DNA of 64,000 bases, from contig NZ_PYMI01000013.1 of NCBI RefSeq assembly GCF_003025595.1, positions 18,182-82,181 on the forward strand, given 5' to 3'. A program made the position numbers and the translations under genes. Numbering within the stretch: the stretch's first letter is position 1; each line of letters opens with the position of its first letter. The notes beneath the pieces were generated by a model. That model ran no database searches, had not been told where the DNA came from, and was given only the letters and a program-made list of their open reading frames with translations. Below, piece by piece: positions 36,082 to 44,429 of this stretch. This DNA is from Photobacterium ganghwense. GTDB lineage: Bacteria; Pseudomonadota; Gammaproteobacteria; Enterobacterales; Vibrionaceae.

Positions 36082-36837
36082 TTATTCCGTGATGTCCGCA
36101 TCAAACCATTTAATGGAGATGTTTTTCAGGGTGCCGTCTTCACGCATGGCGGCCAGTGCCTGGTTAACTTCATCACGCAGCTTCTCACCTTTTTCGCCTT
36201 TCAGGAACGGCCACGCGTTCTCAATCTTCTCGAATGGCTGACCGGCCAGTTGCAGCGGCAGGTTGGCTTTTTTGATCAGCTCAACGGAAGACAGACGATC
36301 CATGACAAATGCATCAGTACGACCCAGGGCGACATCGTGCTCAATGCCGGTGTCGTAGGTCTTGATGTTTATCTTACCGTCTTTATCCAGTTTGCGCAGC
36401 AACTGCTCGTAGTTTGAGCCCAGGTTAACGCCAACGGTCTTACCGGCCAGGTCGTCAGTGCTCTTGATGCTGTCGTTGCCCTTGCGTACCACCAGCTGGG
36501 CACCATCAATCACATAAGGGTCGGCAAACAGGTACTTGGCTTTACGCTCATCGGTAATGGTGATCTGGTTGGAAATGGTGTCGATACGACCGGTTTCCAG
36601 CAGACCAAACAAACCGGAGAAGTTAGCGGTGACAAACTCAACCTTGTAATCGTTACGCTTGCCGATTTCGTTCCAGACATCCACCTCAAATCCCTGCAGC
36701 TGATCCTGCTTTACAAAGGTGAACGGAAAGTAACGGCCTGACATGCCTACTTTAACGTCAGTGGCAGCCATGGCAGTCTGGCTGGCCGCAAGTGTCAGTG
36801 CAACCGCCGTAAACGTTGTTTTAACCCAGCTTTTCAT
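36082..36837 (-). CDS. Amino acid ABC transporter, periplasmic binding protein (cystine-type)
   Basis: The 251-residue family 3 solute-binding protein has a signal peptide (MKSWVKTTFTAVALTLAAS, cleavage near AMA at 24). Segments such as LQGFEVDVWNEIGKR, NQITITDERKAKYLFADPY and GVNLGSNYEQLLR, and the C-terminal KWFDADI, closely recall the cystine-binding protein FliY/TcyJ. I therefore infer cystine or a related sulfur amino acid as substrate; this needs a test. It is first in its operon. The same transporter position between rpmH and dnaA is known in Vibrio. Confidence 0.88.
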   Translation of the reverse strand: MKSWVKTTFTAVALTLAASQTAMAATDVKVGMSGRYFPFTFVKQDQLQGFEVDVWNEIGKRNDYKVEFVTANFSGLFGLLETGRIDTISNQITITDERKAKYLFADPYVIDGAQLVVRKGNDSIKSTDDLAGKTVGVNLGSNYEQLLRKLDKDGKINIKTYDTGIEHDVALGRTDAFVMDRLSSVELIKKANLPLQLAGQPFEKIENAWPFLKGEKGEKLRDEVNQALAAMREDGTLKNISIKWFDADITE

Positions 36838-36910
36838 CCTGTTTACTCCTCAGGGATAGTGGTAGAGGGCAGATTATTGATAATCCTATCTGCTTATATC
36901 CGGCTTTTTT

Positions 36911-36946
36911 AAATAACTAAGAGTTATTTCAAATAACCTAAGGTTA
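36911..36946. repeat. Two adjacent palindromes upstream of the ABC transporter
   Basis: AAATAACT-AAG-AGTTATTT (36911-36929) is a perfect inverted repeat. It is followed at once by AAATAACCTAAGGTTA (from 36931), which repeats the first half and contains its own inverted repeat TAACC/GGTTA. They lie 75-110 bp upstream of the binding-protein gene and about 200 bp from dnaA. Likely an operator for a dimeric regulator; the protein is unknown. Confidence 0.55.
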
Positions 36947-36949
36947 GGA

Positions 36950-37147
36950 CATGGATCCAGATCGTGTTCATGAAATTGTGGGTAAGGAGGGGTAAAATTG
37001 TGGTGATCTTGCCATTTGCTGTGCGATCTATGTGAATAACTCCGATCTTATTCACTGGATCTGCGATCTCTTTGCTGGAGATCCTGAGCCAGCAGGTATA
37101 AAATTGCATCCCTTTCGTGTTTTCAGTTATTCAGTGTGGAGTCGAGC
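36950..37147 (+). promoter_or_regulatory. dnaA promoter region with DnaA boxes and GATC cluster
   Basis: The region upstream of dnaA has eight GATC sites between 36953 and 37083. It also has a DnaA box TGTGAATAA (37031-37039, reverse of TTATTCACA) and a nearby TTATTCACT (37048-37056). This fits DnaA autoregulation and SeqA/Dam control, as known for E. coli dnaA. I did not fix a -35/-10 pair. Confidence 0.7.
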
Positions 37148-38548
37148 TTGTCATCTTCGCTATGGTTGCAGTGCCTTCAACGCCTTCAGGAAGAACTCCC
37201 TGCAACAGAATTCAGTATGTGGGTTCGACCGCTTCAAGCCGAGTTGAACGACAACACGTTGACCTTGTTCGCACCGAATCGATTTGTCCTGGATTGGGTG
37301 CGGGATAAGTACCTCAACAATATTAACCGCTTGCTTAACGAGTTTTGCGGTAATGATGTGCCGATCCTGCGATTTGAGGTTGGCAGCCGACCTGTCACGG
37401 CACCGCCGCCGCAACCGGCGGTGATACCCGCCAGCCTGCAGCCCGCTCCGGGCATTATTGATGAACCGCCTTCCCGTCGCTGGGAGCCTGCGCCGTCACC
37501 GGTGCAGCCGGAATCGCAGGCCGGGTACCGCTCGAACGTCAACCCGAAGCACAACTTCAACAATTTCGTGGAAGGTAAGTCGAACCAGCTGGGTCTGGCT
37601 GCCTGCCGCCAAGTGGCGGACAATCCGGGCGCGGCGTACAACCCGTTGTTCCTGTACGGCGGAACCGGCCTGGGTAAAACCCACTTGTTGCATGCGGTGG
37701 GTAACGCGATCGCGGATCGCAAGCCGAACGCCAAAGTGGTGTACATGCACTCGGAACGTTTCGTGCAGGACATGGTAAAAGCGCTGCAGAACAATGCCAT
37801 CGAAGAATTCAAACGTTACTACCGCAGCGTCGATGCGCTGCTGATCGATGACATTCAGTTCTTCGCCAACAAAGAGCGCTCACAAGAAGAATTTTTCCAC
37901 ACCTTTAACGCTTTGCTGGAAGGCAACCAGCAAATCATTCTGACTTCGGACCGCTACCCGCGAGAAATTAACGGGGTAGAGGATCGCCTCAAGTCCCGTT
38001 TTGGCTGGGGCCTGACGGTGGCGATTGAGCCGCCGGAGCTGGAAACCCGGGTCGCGATCCTGATGAAAAAAGCGGAAGACCACAATATCCGTCTGGCCGA
38101 CGAAGTGGCCTTCTTTATTGCCAAGCGCCTGCGCTCAAACGTGCGTGAGCTGGAAGGGGCGCTGAATCGGGTAATTGCCAACGCCAACTTTACCGGCCGT
38201 GCGATTACCATTGATTTTGTCCGTGAAGCGCTGCGCGATTTGCTGGCGCTGCAGGAAAAACTGGTCACGATCGATAACATTCAGAAGACCGTGGCTGAAT
38301 ACTATAAGATTAAGATGGCTGATATGCTGTCCAAGCGCCGGTCACGCTCGGTGGCTCGCCCGCGCCAGATGGCGATGGCGCTGGCTAAGGAGCTGACCAA
38401 CCACAGCCTGCCGGAAATCGGCGATGCCTTTGGCGGTCGTGACCACACGACGGTGCTACACGCGTGCCGCAAGATTGAGCAGCTGCGTGAAGAAAGCCAT
38501 GACATCAAAGAAGATTATTCCAACCTAATTAGAACATTGTCATCTTAA
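37148..38548 (+). CDS. dnaA: Chromosomal replication initiator protein DnaA
   Basis: DnaA binds boxes in oriC, opens the 13-mers and loads DnaB helicase. From TTG 37148 the product has 466 residues and begins MSSSLWLQCLQRLQEELPATEF, as in Vibrio. GGAG lies six bases upstream, so I prefer this to the in-frame GTG at 37136, which adds four residues. Domain I is followed by a Pro-rich linker (about 85-125), the AAA+ domain with Walker A GGTGLGKT (171-178) and LLIDDIQF. The C-terminal DNA-binding helix-turn-helix ends with the signature GDAFGGRDHTTVLHACRKI. It starts the dnaA-dnaN-recF-gyrB cluster. Confidence 0.96.
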   Translation: MSSSLWLQCLQRLQEELPATEFSMWVRPLQAELNDNTLTLFAPNRFVLDWVRDKYLNNINRLLNEFCGNDVPILRFEVGSRPVTAPPPQPAVIPASLQPAPGIIDEPPSRRWEPAPSPVQPESQAGYRSNVNPKHNFNNFVEGKSNQLGLAACRQVADNPGAAYNPLFLYGGTGLGKTHLLHAVGNAIADRKPNAKVVYMHSERFVQDMVKALQNNAIEEFKRYYRSVDALLIDDIQFFANKERSQEEFFHTFNALLEGNQQIILTSDRYPREINGVEDRLKSRFGWGLTVAIEPPELETRVAILMKKAEDHNIRLADEVAFFIAKRLRSNVRELEGALNRVIANANFTGRAITIDFVREALRDLLALQEKLVTIDNIQKTVAEYYKIKMADMLSKRRSRSVARPRQMAMALAKELTNHSLPEIGDAFGGRDHTTVLHACRKIEQLREESHDIKEDYSNLIRTLSS

Positions 38549-38549
38549 T

Positions 38550-39650
38550 ATGAAGTTTACCGTTGCACGCGAACAATTACTGAAGCCGCTCCAGCAGGTG
38601 TCTGGGGCGCTGGGAAGCCGTCCGTCACTGCCGATTCTCGGCAATATTCTGCTGGTGGTGGAGCAGGGTTGCCTGTCTATGACCGGGACCGATCTGGAAG
38701 TGGAAATGATCGCCCGCCTGCCGCTGGAAGGTGACTTCGAACCGGGAGCGGTGACTGTGCCGTCTCGTAAGTTCCTGGATATCTGCCGCGGTCTGCCGGA
38801 TCAGGCCAGCATCAGTGTGACCCTGGAAGGTGATCGGGTGATCATCCGGTCCGGTCGCAGCCGCTACACCCTGTCCATTCTGCCGGCGGCGGACTTCCCG
38901 AACATTGAAGACTGGCAAAGTGAAGTGGAATTGGCACTGCCACAGGGGCAAATGCGCCACCTGATCGACAGCACCCAGTTTTCCATGGCCCACCAGGATG
39001 TCCGTTACTACCTAAATGGGATGCTGTTTGAGACCGATGGCTCGCACCTGCGTTCCGTGGCGACCGACGGTCACCGGATGGCGGTGTGTGCGATCGACCT
39101 GGCGGATACGCTGCCAGCTAAACAAATCATTGTGCCGCGCAAAGGCGTGATGGAGCTGATGCGTCTGCTCGATACTCCTGATGCGGACGTCCGCATTCAG
39201 ATCGGCCATTCCAACATCCGGGCGGAAGTGAATAACTTTATCTTCACCTCGAAGCTGGTGGATGGTCGCTTCCCTGACTATCGCCGGGTGCTGCCGCAAA
39301 ATACCACCAAAACCCTGGAAGCCAATTGTGATGAACTGCGTAAGGCGTTCTCGCGAGCGGCGATTCTGTCGAACGAAAAATTCCGTGGTGTGCGCCTGAA
39401 CCTGGCCAACGGTGAAATGCGGATCACCGCAAATAACCCAGAACAGGAAGAAGCGGAAGAATTTCTGGATGTCGACTACCAGGGAGAGCCACTGGAAATC
39501 GGCTTTAACGTCAGTTATGTGCTGGACGTTTTAAATACCCTGAAGTGTGAACAGGTGCGCTGGTCGCTGACCGATGCCAATGCCAGTGCTTTGCTGGAAG
39601 ACTGCGCCAATGGCGATGCCATGTATGTGGTGATGCCAATCAGGCTGTAA
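38550..39650 (+). CDS. dnaN: DNA polymerase III subunit beta (sliding clamp)
   Basis: This ring-shaped dimeric clamp holds the replicative polymerase on DNA. The 366-residue product begins MKFTVAREQLLKPLQQVSGALG and ends in YVVMPIRL, the conserved C-terminus lining the protein-binding pocket. It starts one base after the dnaA stop, so the two are co-transcribed and probably coupled. Length equals E. coli beta. Confidence 0.96.
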   Translation: MKFTVAREQLLKPLQQVSGALGSRPSLPILGNILLVVEQGCLSMTGTDLEVEMIARLPLEGDFEPGAVTVPSRKFLDICRGLPDQASISVTLEGDRVIIRSGRSRYTLSILPAADFPNIEDWQSEVELALPQGQMRHLIDSTQFSMAHQDVRYYLNGMLFETDGSHLRSVATDGHRMAVCAIDLADTLPAKQIIVPRKGVMELMRLLDTPDADVRIQIGHSNIRAEVNNFIFTSKLVDGRFPDYRRVLPQNTTKTLEANCDELRKAFSRAAILSNEKFRGVRLNLANGEMRITANNPEQEEAEEFLDVDYQGEPLEIGFNVSYVLDVLNTLKCEQVRWSLTDANASALLEDCANGDAMYVVMPIRL

Positions 39651-39653
39651 GGT

Positions 39654-40736
39654 ATGCCATTAACACGTCTTATCGTAAAAGACTTCCGTAATATTGAAGC
39701 CTGCGACCTGTCGTTGTCGCCAGGCTTTAATTTTCTGGTCGGTGCTAACGGCAGTGGGAAAACCAGCGTGCTGGAGGCCATCCATTTTCTTGGCCATGGC
39801 CGTTCTTTTCGTAGTCACCTGACCGGGCGTGTGATCCGCCATGAGCAGGCCGAATTGTTTGTCCATGGTAGGTTGCAGTCGGCTTCTCTCAAAATGGAAC
39901 TGCCGGTCGGCATCAATAAAAAACGCGACGGTACCACTGAGCTGAAAATCGGTGGAGAGAGCGGGCAAAAGCTGGCTCAGCTGGCGCAAATCCTGCCGCT
40001 GCAGCTCATTACCCCGGAAGGGTTTGAGCTGCTGATTGGTGGGCCTAAGTTTCGGCGATCGTTTATCGACTGGGGCGTGTTTCACGTGGAACCTCAGTTT
40101 TATCACGCTTGGAGCCGGGTGCGCCGATTAACCAAACAGCGCAATGCCTTGTTGAAAACGGCCGCCAGTTACCGCGAGCTCAGCTACTGGGATCAGGAAC
40201 TGGCTCAGCTGGCGGAAGACATCGACCGCTGGCGTGATGCGTATTTACAGGCAGTCAAAGCCAAAGCGGCCGAAATTTGTCAGGGCTTCTTGCCGGAATT
40301 TGATATCCAGCTCGGGTACTACCGCGGCTGGGAAAAAGACACCCCGTATGCTGAGCTGCTGCGCCGCAATTTTGAGCGTGACGGACAGTTGGGGTATACC
40401 GCAAGCGGACCGCACAAAGCGGACTTGCGGATCAAAGTGGCCGGTACGCCGGTCGAAGATGTACTGTCCCGCGGTCAGCTGAAATTAATGGTCTGTGCCC
40501 TGCGCCTTGCCCAGGGATTACACCTGACCGAAGCCACCGGGAAGCAGTGCATTTATTTAATTGACGATTTTGCTTCCGAACTGGACAGCCAGCGGCGCAC
40601 GCTGCTGGCACAACGGTTAAAGGAAACCGGTGCCCAGGTGTTCATCAGTGCGATCAGCGGTGACCAAATCGCGGAAATGCATGATGAAAATGGCAAGATG
40701 TTTCATGTGGAACACGGTAAAATAACCGCAGGATAA
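39654..40736 (+). CDS. recF: DNA replication and repair protein RecF
   Basis: This SMC-like ATPase works with RecO and RecR to load RecA at single-stranded gaps. The 360-residue product has Walker A GANGSGKTS at 30-38, the signature-like LSRGQLKLMVCALRLAQG and Walker B YLIDDFASELD. It lies three bases after dnaN. Its coding sequence contains a parS-like site (40078-40093) and a poorer one near its end (40699-40714). Confidence 0.95.
   Translation: MPLTRLIVKDFRNIEACDLSLSPGFNFLVGANGSGKTSVLEAIHFLGHGRSFRSHLTGRVIRHEQAELFVHGRLQSASLKMELPVGINKKRDGTTELKIGGESGQKLAQLAQILPLQLITPEGFELLIGGPKFRRSFIDWGVFHVEPQFYHAWSRVRRLTKQRNALLKTAASYRELSYWDQELAQLAEDIDRWRDAYLQAVKAKAAEICQGFLPEFDIQLGYYRGWEKDTPYAELLRRNFERDGQLGYTASGPHKADLRIKVAGTPVEDVLSRGQLKLMVCALRLAQGLHLTEATGKQCIYLIDDFASELDSQRRTLLAQRLKETGAQVFISAISGDQIAEMHDENGKMFHVEHGKITAG
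40078..40093. promoter_or_regulatory. parS-like site inside recF
   Basis: TGTTTCACGTGGAACC. Read on the minus strand it fits the pattern NGTTNCACGTGAAACN for chromosomal parS in vibrios. A weaker relative (TGTTTCATGTGGAACA) is at 40699-40714 near the gene end. Confidence 0.55.
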
Positions 40737-40755
40737 TCAAAGCGAGAGTAACTCA

Positions 40756-43170
40756 ATGTCCAACAACTACGATTCATCAAGTATCAAGGTACTGAAGGGC
40801 CTTGATGCGGTACGTAAGCGCCCAGGGATGTACATTGGTGATACCGATGACGGCACGGGCTTGCACCACATGGTCTTTGAGGTGGTCGATAACTCTATCG
40901 ATGAAGCTCTTGCTGGCCATTGTGAAGATATCATCGTAACTATCCATGAAGACGGCTCGGTGTCTGTAAGCGATGATGGTCGTGGTATTCCGACAGAACT
41001 GCACCCTGAAGAAGGGGTTTCTGCGGCAGAAGTCATCATGACGGTTCTGCACGCCGGCGGTAAGTTTGACGACAACTCCTACAAAGTTTCCGGCGGTCTG
41101 CACGGGGTGGGTGTGTCGGTAGTGAACGCCCTGTCTGAAAAAGTGGAACTGACCATTCACCGCGGCGGCCATATCCATCAGCAGATTTACCACCATGGTG
41201 AACCTCAGGCACCTCTGGCTGTGATTGGTGATTCTGACCGCACCGGTACCCGTATTCGTTTCTGGCCGAGTGCGGCCACGTTTAGCAACATCGAATTCCA
41301 CTACGAGATCCTGGCGAAGCGTCTGCGCGAACTGTCGTTCCTGAACTCCGGGGTTTCTATCCGACTGATTGATGAGCGCGAAGAAAACAAGCAAGACCAC
41401 TTCATGTATGAAGGCGGGATTAAAGCGTTCGTTGAGCACCTGAACCGTAACAAGACTCCAATTCACCCGAAAGTGTTCCACTTTGAGTTCACTCGTGAAG
41501 ACGGTATCGGGGTTGAAGTGGCGATGCAGTGGAACGATGGTTTCCAGGAAAACATTTACTGCTTTACCAACAACATTCCGCAGCGTGACGGCGGTACACA
41601 CCTGGCGGGTTTCCGTGGCGCGCTGACCCGTACCCTGAACCTTTTCATGGAAAAAGAAGGGTATTCGAAGAAAGCGAAAACCGCGACCTCGGGTGACGAT
41701 GCCCGTGAAGGCCTGACGGCCGTGGTCTCGGTGAAAGTGCCGGATCCTAAGTTCTCCAGCCAGACCAAAGACAAGCTGGTATCGAGTGAAGTGAAACCGG
41801 CCGTTGAGTCGGCGATGGGTGAAAAGCTGAGTGAATTCCTACTGGAAAACCCAAGTGATGCCAAAACGGTTTGTAGCAAGATTATCGAAGCGTCACGAGC
41901 CCGTGAAGCGGCTCGTAAAGCGCGCGAAATGACGCGTCGTAAAGGCGCTCTGGATCTGGCGGGTCTGCCGGGCAAACTGGCTGACTGTCAGGAAAAAGAT
42001 CCTGCGCTGTCTGAACTCTACATAGTGGAGGGTGACTCGGCGGGCGGTTCTGCCAAGCAGGGTCGTAACCGTAAGAATCAGGCGATTCTGCCGCTGAAAG
42101 GTAAAATCCTGAACGTGGAAAAAGCCCGTTTTGACAAGATGCTGTCTTCGCAGGAAGTGGCTACGCTGATCACGGCCATGGGCTGTGGTATCGGCCGCGA
42201 CGAATACAACCCGGATAAACTGCGTTACCACAGCATCATCATCATGACCGATGCCGACGTTGACGGCTCGCACATCCGTACGCTGCTGTTGACCTTCTTC
42301 TACCGTCAGATGCCAGAACTGATCGAGCGTGGTCATATCTACATTGCTCAGCCACCACTGTACAAAGTGAAGAAAGGCAAACAAGAGCAGTACATCCAGG
42401 ATGATGACAACATGACGCAGTACCAGATCACTCTGGCACTGGATAACGCGCAGCTGTTTACCGCAGAAGGGGCGCCGGCGATCATGGGTCAGGCGTTGGA
42501 AACGCTGGTGCAGCAATACAATAGTGCCGGTAAGATGATTGACCGCATGAGCCGTCGCTATCCGAAACTGATGCTGAATGAGTTCCTGTATCAGCCGCGT
42601 CTGACGGCGGACATGCTGGCGGATCAGTCTCAGGTAGAAGGCTGGACGAACACGCTGGTGGCCGCGCTGCAGCAAAAACAAACCGGTGAAAGTCACTTCT
42701 CGTTTGAGGTGGTGAAGGACGACGAGCACAACGTATGGTTGCCGAAAGTGATCGTGCGTACTCACGGTGTGGAATACGACTACCTGCTGAGTGTTGATCT
42801 GCTGAACTCGAAAGAGTATGCGAAACTGGCGGATCTGTCGGAAGCATTGGACGGCCTGCTGGATGACTCTGCCTACGTTCAACGTGGCGAGCGTAAACAG
42901 CCGGTTGACAGTTTCAGTGAAGCACTGGACTGGATGATCAAAGAATCTCGCCGTGGCCTGAGCATTCAGCGCTATAAAGGTCTGGGTGAAATGAACCCGG
43001 ATCAGCTGTGGGAAACCACCATGGATCCAGAATCGCGCCGTATGATGCAGGTAACTGTTCAGGATGCAGTTGCTGCTGACGAACTGTTTACCACGCTGAT
43101 GGGTGATCAGGTTGAGCCGCGTCGTAACTTTATCGAAGCGAACGCCCTGAACGCCAACCTGGACGTGTAA
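40756..43170 (+). CDS. gyrB: DNA gyrase subunit B
   Basis: This is the ATPase subunit of the enzyme that introduces negative supercoils, and the target of aminocoumarins. The 804-residue product has the GHKL ATP site (EVVDNSIDEALAG, then DDGRGIP and GGLHGVGVSVVNAL). A transducer domain is followed by a TOPRIM domain with EGDSAGGSAKQGRNRKNQA and MTDADVDGSHI. Its C-terminal tail has the insert seen in gammaproteobacterial GyrB. Length is exactly that of E. coli. It lies 19 bases after recF and ends in a strong terminator. Confidence 0.97.
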   Translation: MSNNYDSSSIKVLKGLDAVRKRPGMYIGDTDDGTGLHHMVFEVVDNSIDEALAGHCEDIIVTIHEDGSVSVSDDGRGIPTELHPEEGVSAAEVIMTVLHAGGKFDDNSYKVSGGLHGVGVSVVNALSEKVELTIHRGGHIHQQIYHHGEPQAPLAVIGDSDRTGTRIRFWPSAATFSNIEFHYEILAKRLRELSFLNSGVSIRLIDEREENKQDHFMYEGGIKAFVEHLNRNKTPIHPKVFHFEFTREDGIGVEVAMQWNDGFQENIYCFTNNIPQRDGGTHLAGFRGALTRTLNLFMEKEGYSKKAKTATSGDDAREGLTAVVSVKVPDPKFSSQTKDKLVSSEVKPAVESAMGEKLSEFLLENPSDAKTVCSKIIEASRAREAARKAREMTRRKGALDLAGLPGKLADCQEKDPALSELYIVEGDSAGGSAKQGRNRKNQAILPLKGKILNVEKARFDKMLSSQEVATLITAMGCGIGRDEYNPDKLRYHSIIIMTDADVDGSHIRTLLLTFFYRQMPELIERGHIYIAQPPLYKVKKGKQEQYIQDDDNMTQYQITLALDNAQLFTAEGAPAIMGQALETLVQQYNSAGKMIDRMSRRYPKLMLNEFLYQPRLTADMLADQSQVEGWTNTLVAALQQKQTGESHFSFEVVKDDEHNVWLPKVIVRTHGVEYDYLLSVDLLNSKEYAKLADLSEALDGLLDDSAYVQRGERKQPVDSFSEALDWMIKESRRGLSIQRYKGLGEMNPDQLWETTMDPESRRMMQVTVQDAVAADELFTTLMGDQVEPRRNFIEANALNANLDV

Positions 43171-43222
43171 TTACGCCGAGATAGTACCTGCCCAAGTGGC
43201 AGAATGTCAGATAGGGTGTTGG

Positions 43223-43253
43223 AAAACGCCGCTCGAAAGAGCGGCGTTTTTTT
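43223..43253 (+). terminator. Terminator after gyrB
   Basis: AAAACGCCGCTC and GAGCGGCGTTTT pair around GAAA, followed by more T residues. It ends the dnaA-gyrB cluster. Confidence 0.92.
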
Positions 43254-43559
43254 ATGACCTCGATTATAGGCTGCCGTAGCCGTTATCCTGGCGGAGGCTT
43301 TTCTTTTGGATCGTGGTTAGTCTGGAGTATGAACTGGGCAGGCTCGCTGCTCCCAGATCACGTTTGAGTAAAGATGCGGGCTCTCCTTGCTAAACCGTAG
43401 TGGGTATTTTCTGATTTTGGGCAAATTTGTTGTCGGGGATGGGAGACTTTTACTTGCTGGGTGCTGCAGTTTTGGGGGAACCAGACGGCTAGTTGCCTGG
43501 TTAGGACAAAAACGGCTGACTGCGAATAAACCGCTGAGCAAAAAAATTGCTATCGGGGT
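43254..43559. other. Spacer between gyrB and ibpA
   Basis: About 305 bases hold no gene I can support. An open frame at 43387-43662 runs across the ibpA promoter and leader and has no recognisable features, so I do not call it. No terminator or repeat is obvious apart from the flanking elements. Confidence 0.5.
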
Positions 43560-43587
43560 CTTGAATCGGATTTGGCCGACCTTATAT
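43560..43587 (+). promoter_or_regulatory. Sigma-32 (heat-shock) promoter of ibpA
   Basis: CTTGAAT (43560-43566), 13 bases, then CCTTATAT (43580-43587) resembles the sigma-32 consensus CTTGAAA-N13/14-CCCCATWT. It lies about 115 bp upstream of the ibpA start, which leaves room for a structured leader. Confidence 0.75.
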
Positions 43588-43679
43588 CTAGTAGTGAAGC
43601 AGAGCAAGGTGCCAGAGTTTGGGCCTGCATACGCTTGTCCGGTAGGAAAGCAGCTTCACTGACCTTAACCGTAATCATA

Positions 43680-43696
43680 TTGCTTCAAAGAAGGAT
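43680..43696 (+). ncRNA. ROSE-type RNA thermometer hairpin covering the ibpA ribosome site
   Basis: TTGCTTC (43680-43686), loop AAA, then GAAGGAT (43690-43696), eight bases before the ATG. The stem pairs the AAGGA ribosome site with TGCTT and includes a G-G mismatch opposite in the stem and a terminal U-U. That is the hallmark of ROSE elements, which melt at heat-shock temperature. The rest of the leader (about 43595-43679) may form the other hairpins of the element. Confidence 0.75.
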
Positions 43697-43703
43697 AGGT
43701 ATT

Positions 43704-44144
43704 ATGCGTACACTTGATTTTACTCCTCTATATCGTTCTGCCATTGGTTTTGATCGTCTGTTTAATCAGATGGAGCAGAACCTGAACAACAGCAATGGTG
43801 GCTACCCGCCATACAACATTGAGCAGCGTGGCGATAACCAGTACCGCATTACGATGGCGGTCGCGGGGTTTGCTGAGTCGCAGCTGGATATCACTCAGCA
43901 CGAGAACAAACTGATTGTGCGCGGTACTCGCCCTGAGTCCGAGCACGACGAGCGCCAGTACCTGTATCAGGGGATCGCAGAACGCGACTTTGAGCGCAAG
44001 TTCCAGTTGGCAGACTATGTCAAAGTGATTGGGGCTAATATGGAGAACGGGCTACTGCATATTGATCTTGAACGTGAGATCCCAGAAGAGCAGAAGCCAC
44101 GTAAGATCACCATCAATGGCACGCCGCTACTGGAAAGTGAGTAA
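43704..44144 (+). CDS. ibpA: Small heat-shock protein IbpA/Hsp20 family
   Basis: This 146-residue ATP-independent chaperone holds unfolding proteins for refolding by DnaK and ClpB. It begins MRTLDFTPLYRSAIGFDRLFN, has the alpha-crystallin core (about 35-130, with ITMAVAGFAESQLDI and LENGLLHIDLERE-like segments) and an I-x-I motif (ITI) in the tail. A longer in-frame open region upstream is the leader RNA, not protein. A sigma-32 promoter and a thermometer hairpin precede it. Only one member is present here, unlike the ibpA-ibpB pair of E. coli. Confidence 0.93.
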   Translation: MRTLDFTPLYRSAIGFDRLFNQMEQNLNNSNGGYPPYNIEQRGDNQYRITMAVAGFAESQLDITQHENKLIVRGTRPESEHDERQYLYQGIAERDFERKFQLADYVKVIGANMENGLLHIDLEREIPEEQKPRKITINGTPLLESE

Positions 44145-44177
44145 CGCCGCTAGCTAAACGCAGCAACGATAAGAGAG

Positions 44178-44206
44178 AAGGTCAGCCATCGGCTGGCCTT
44201 TTTGTT
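44178..44206 (+). terminator. Terminator after ibpA
   Basis: AAGGTCAGCC and GGCTGGCCTT pair around ATC (one G-T pair), followed by TTT. Confidence 0.82.
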
Positions 44207-44249
44207 TGGCTGGATTCTAGTAATTGCAGTAGGAGAAGCGGTTCCCGTT

Positions 44250-44269
44250 TTGGTTTCACGTGAAACCAA
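44250..44269. promoter_or_regulatory. parS site 1 (20-bp perfect palindrome)
   Basis: The core GGTTTCACGTGAAACC (44252-44267) fits the chromosomal parS consensus, and one pair of bases on each side extends the symmetry. It lies next to an AGAAAGCTGCC/GGCAGCTTTCT hairpin at 44271-44296 that may be the avtA terminator. Binding by the ParB encoded at 24943-25836 is expected. Confidence 0.88.
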
Positions 44270-44270
44270 G

Positions 44271-44296
44271 AAAGCTGCCTAATGGCAGCTTTCTGA
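44271..44296 (-). terminator. Hairpin after avtA
   Basis: AGAAAGCTGCC and GGCAGCTTTCT form an 11-bp stem around a four-base loop. The T-run is poor on either strand, so terminator strength is uncertain. Confidence 0.5.
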
Positions 44297-44429
44297 GGGA
44301 GAGCGATAATAACAATGCTCGCGGCGGACCAAGGTTGGTGACTTGGTAAAGACCGATTACCCATCTAGATGCGATGCTGCTATGTCCCTAAACGGGGAGT
44401 GCACTCCAGGAGTCATAGCTTGTAGGCTA

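Noticed and set aside
41893..42882. A 329-codon open frame antisense to gyrB
   Set aside because: Shadow of gyrB: Arg, His and Gln rich translation without domain features.
43387..43662. A 91-codon open frame upstream of ibpA
   Set aside because: It covers the heat-shock promoter and the start of the leader RNA and has no recognisable feature.
43572..43703. Upstream extension of the ibpA frame by 44 codons
   Set aside because: It lies within the leader RNA. The Hsp20 family starts at MRTLDF, directly after the ribosome site within the thermometer hairpin.
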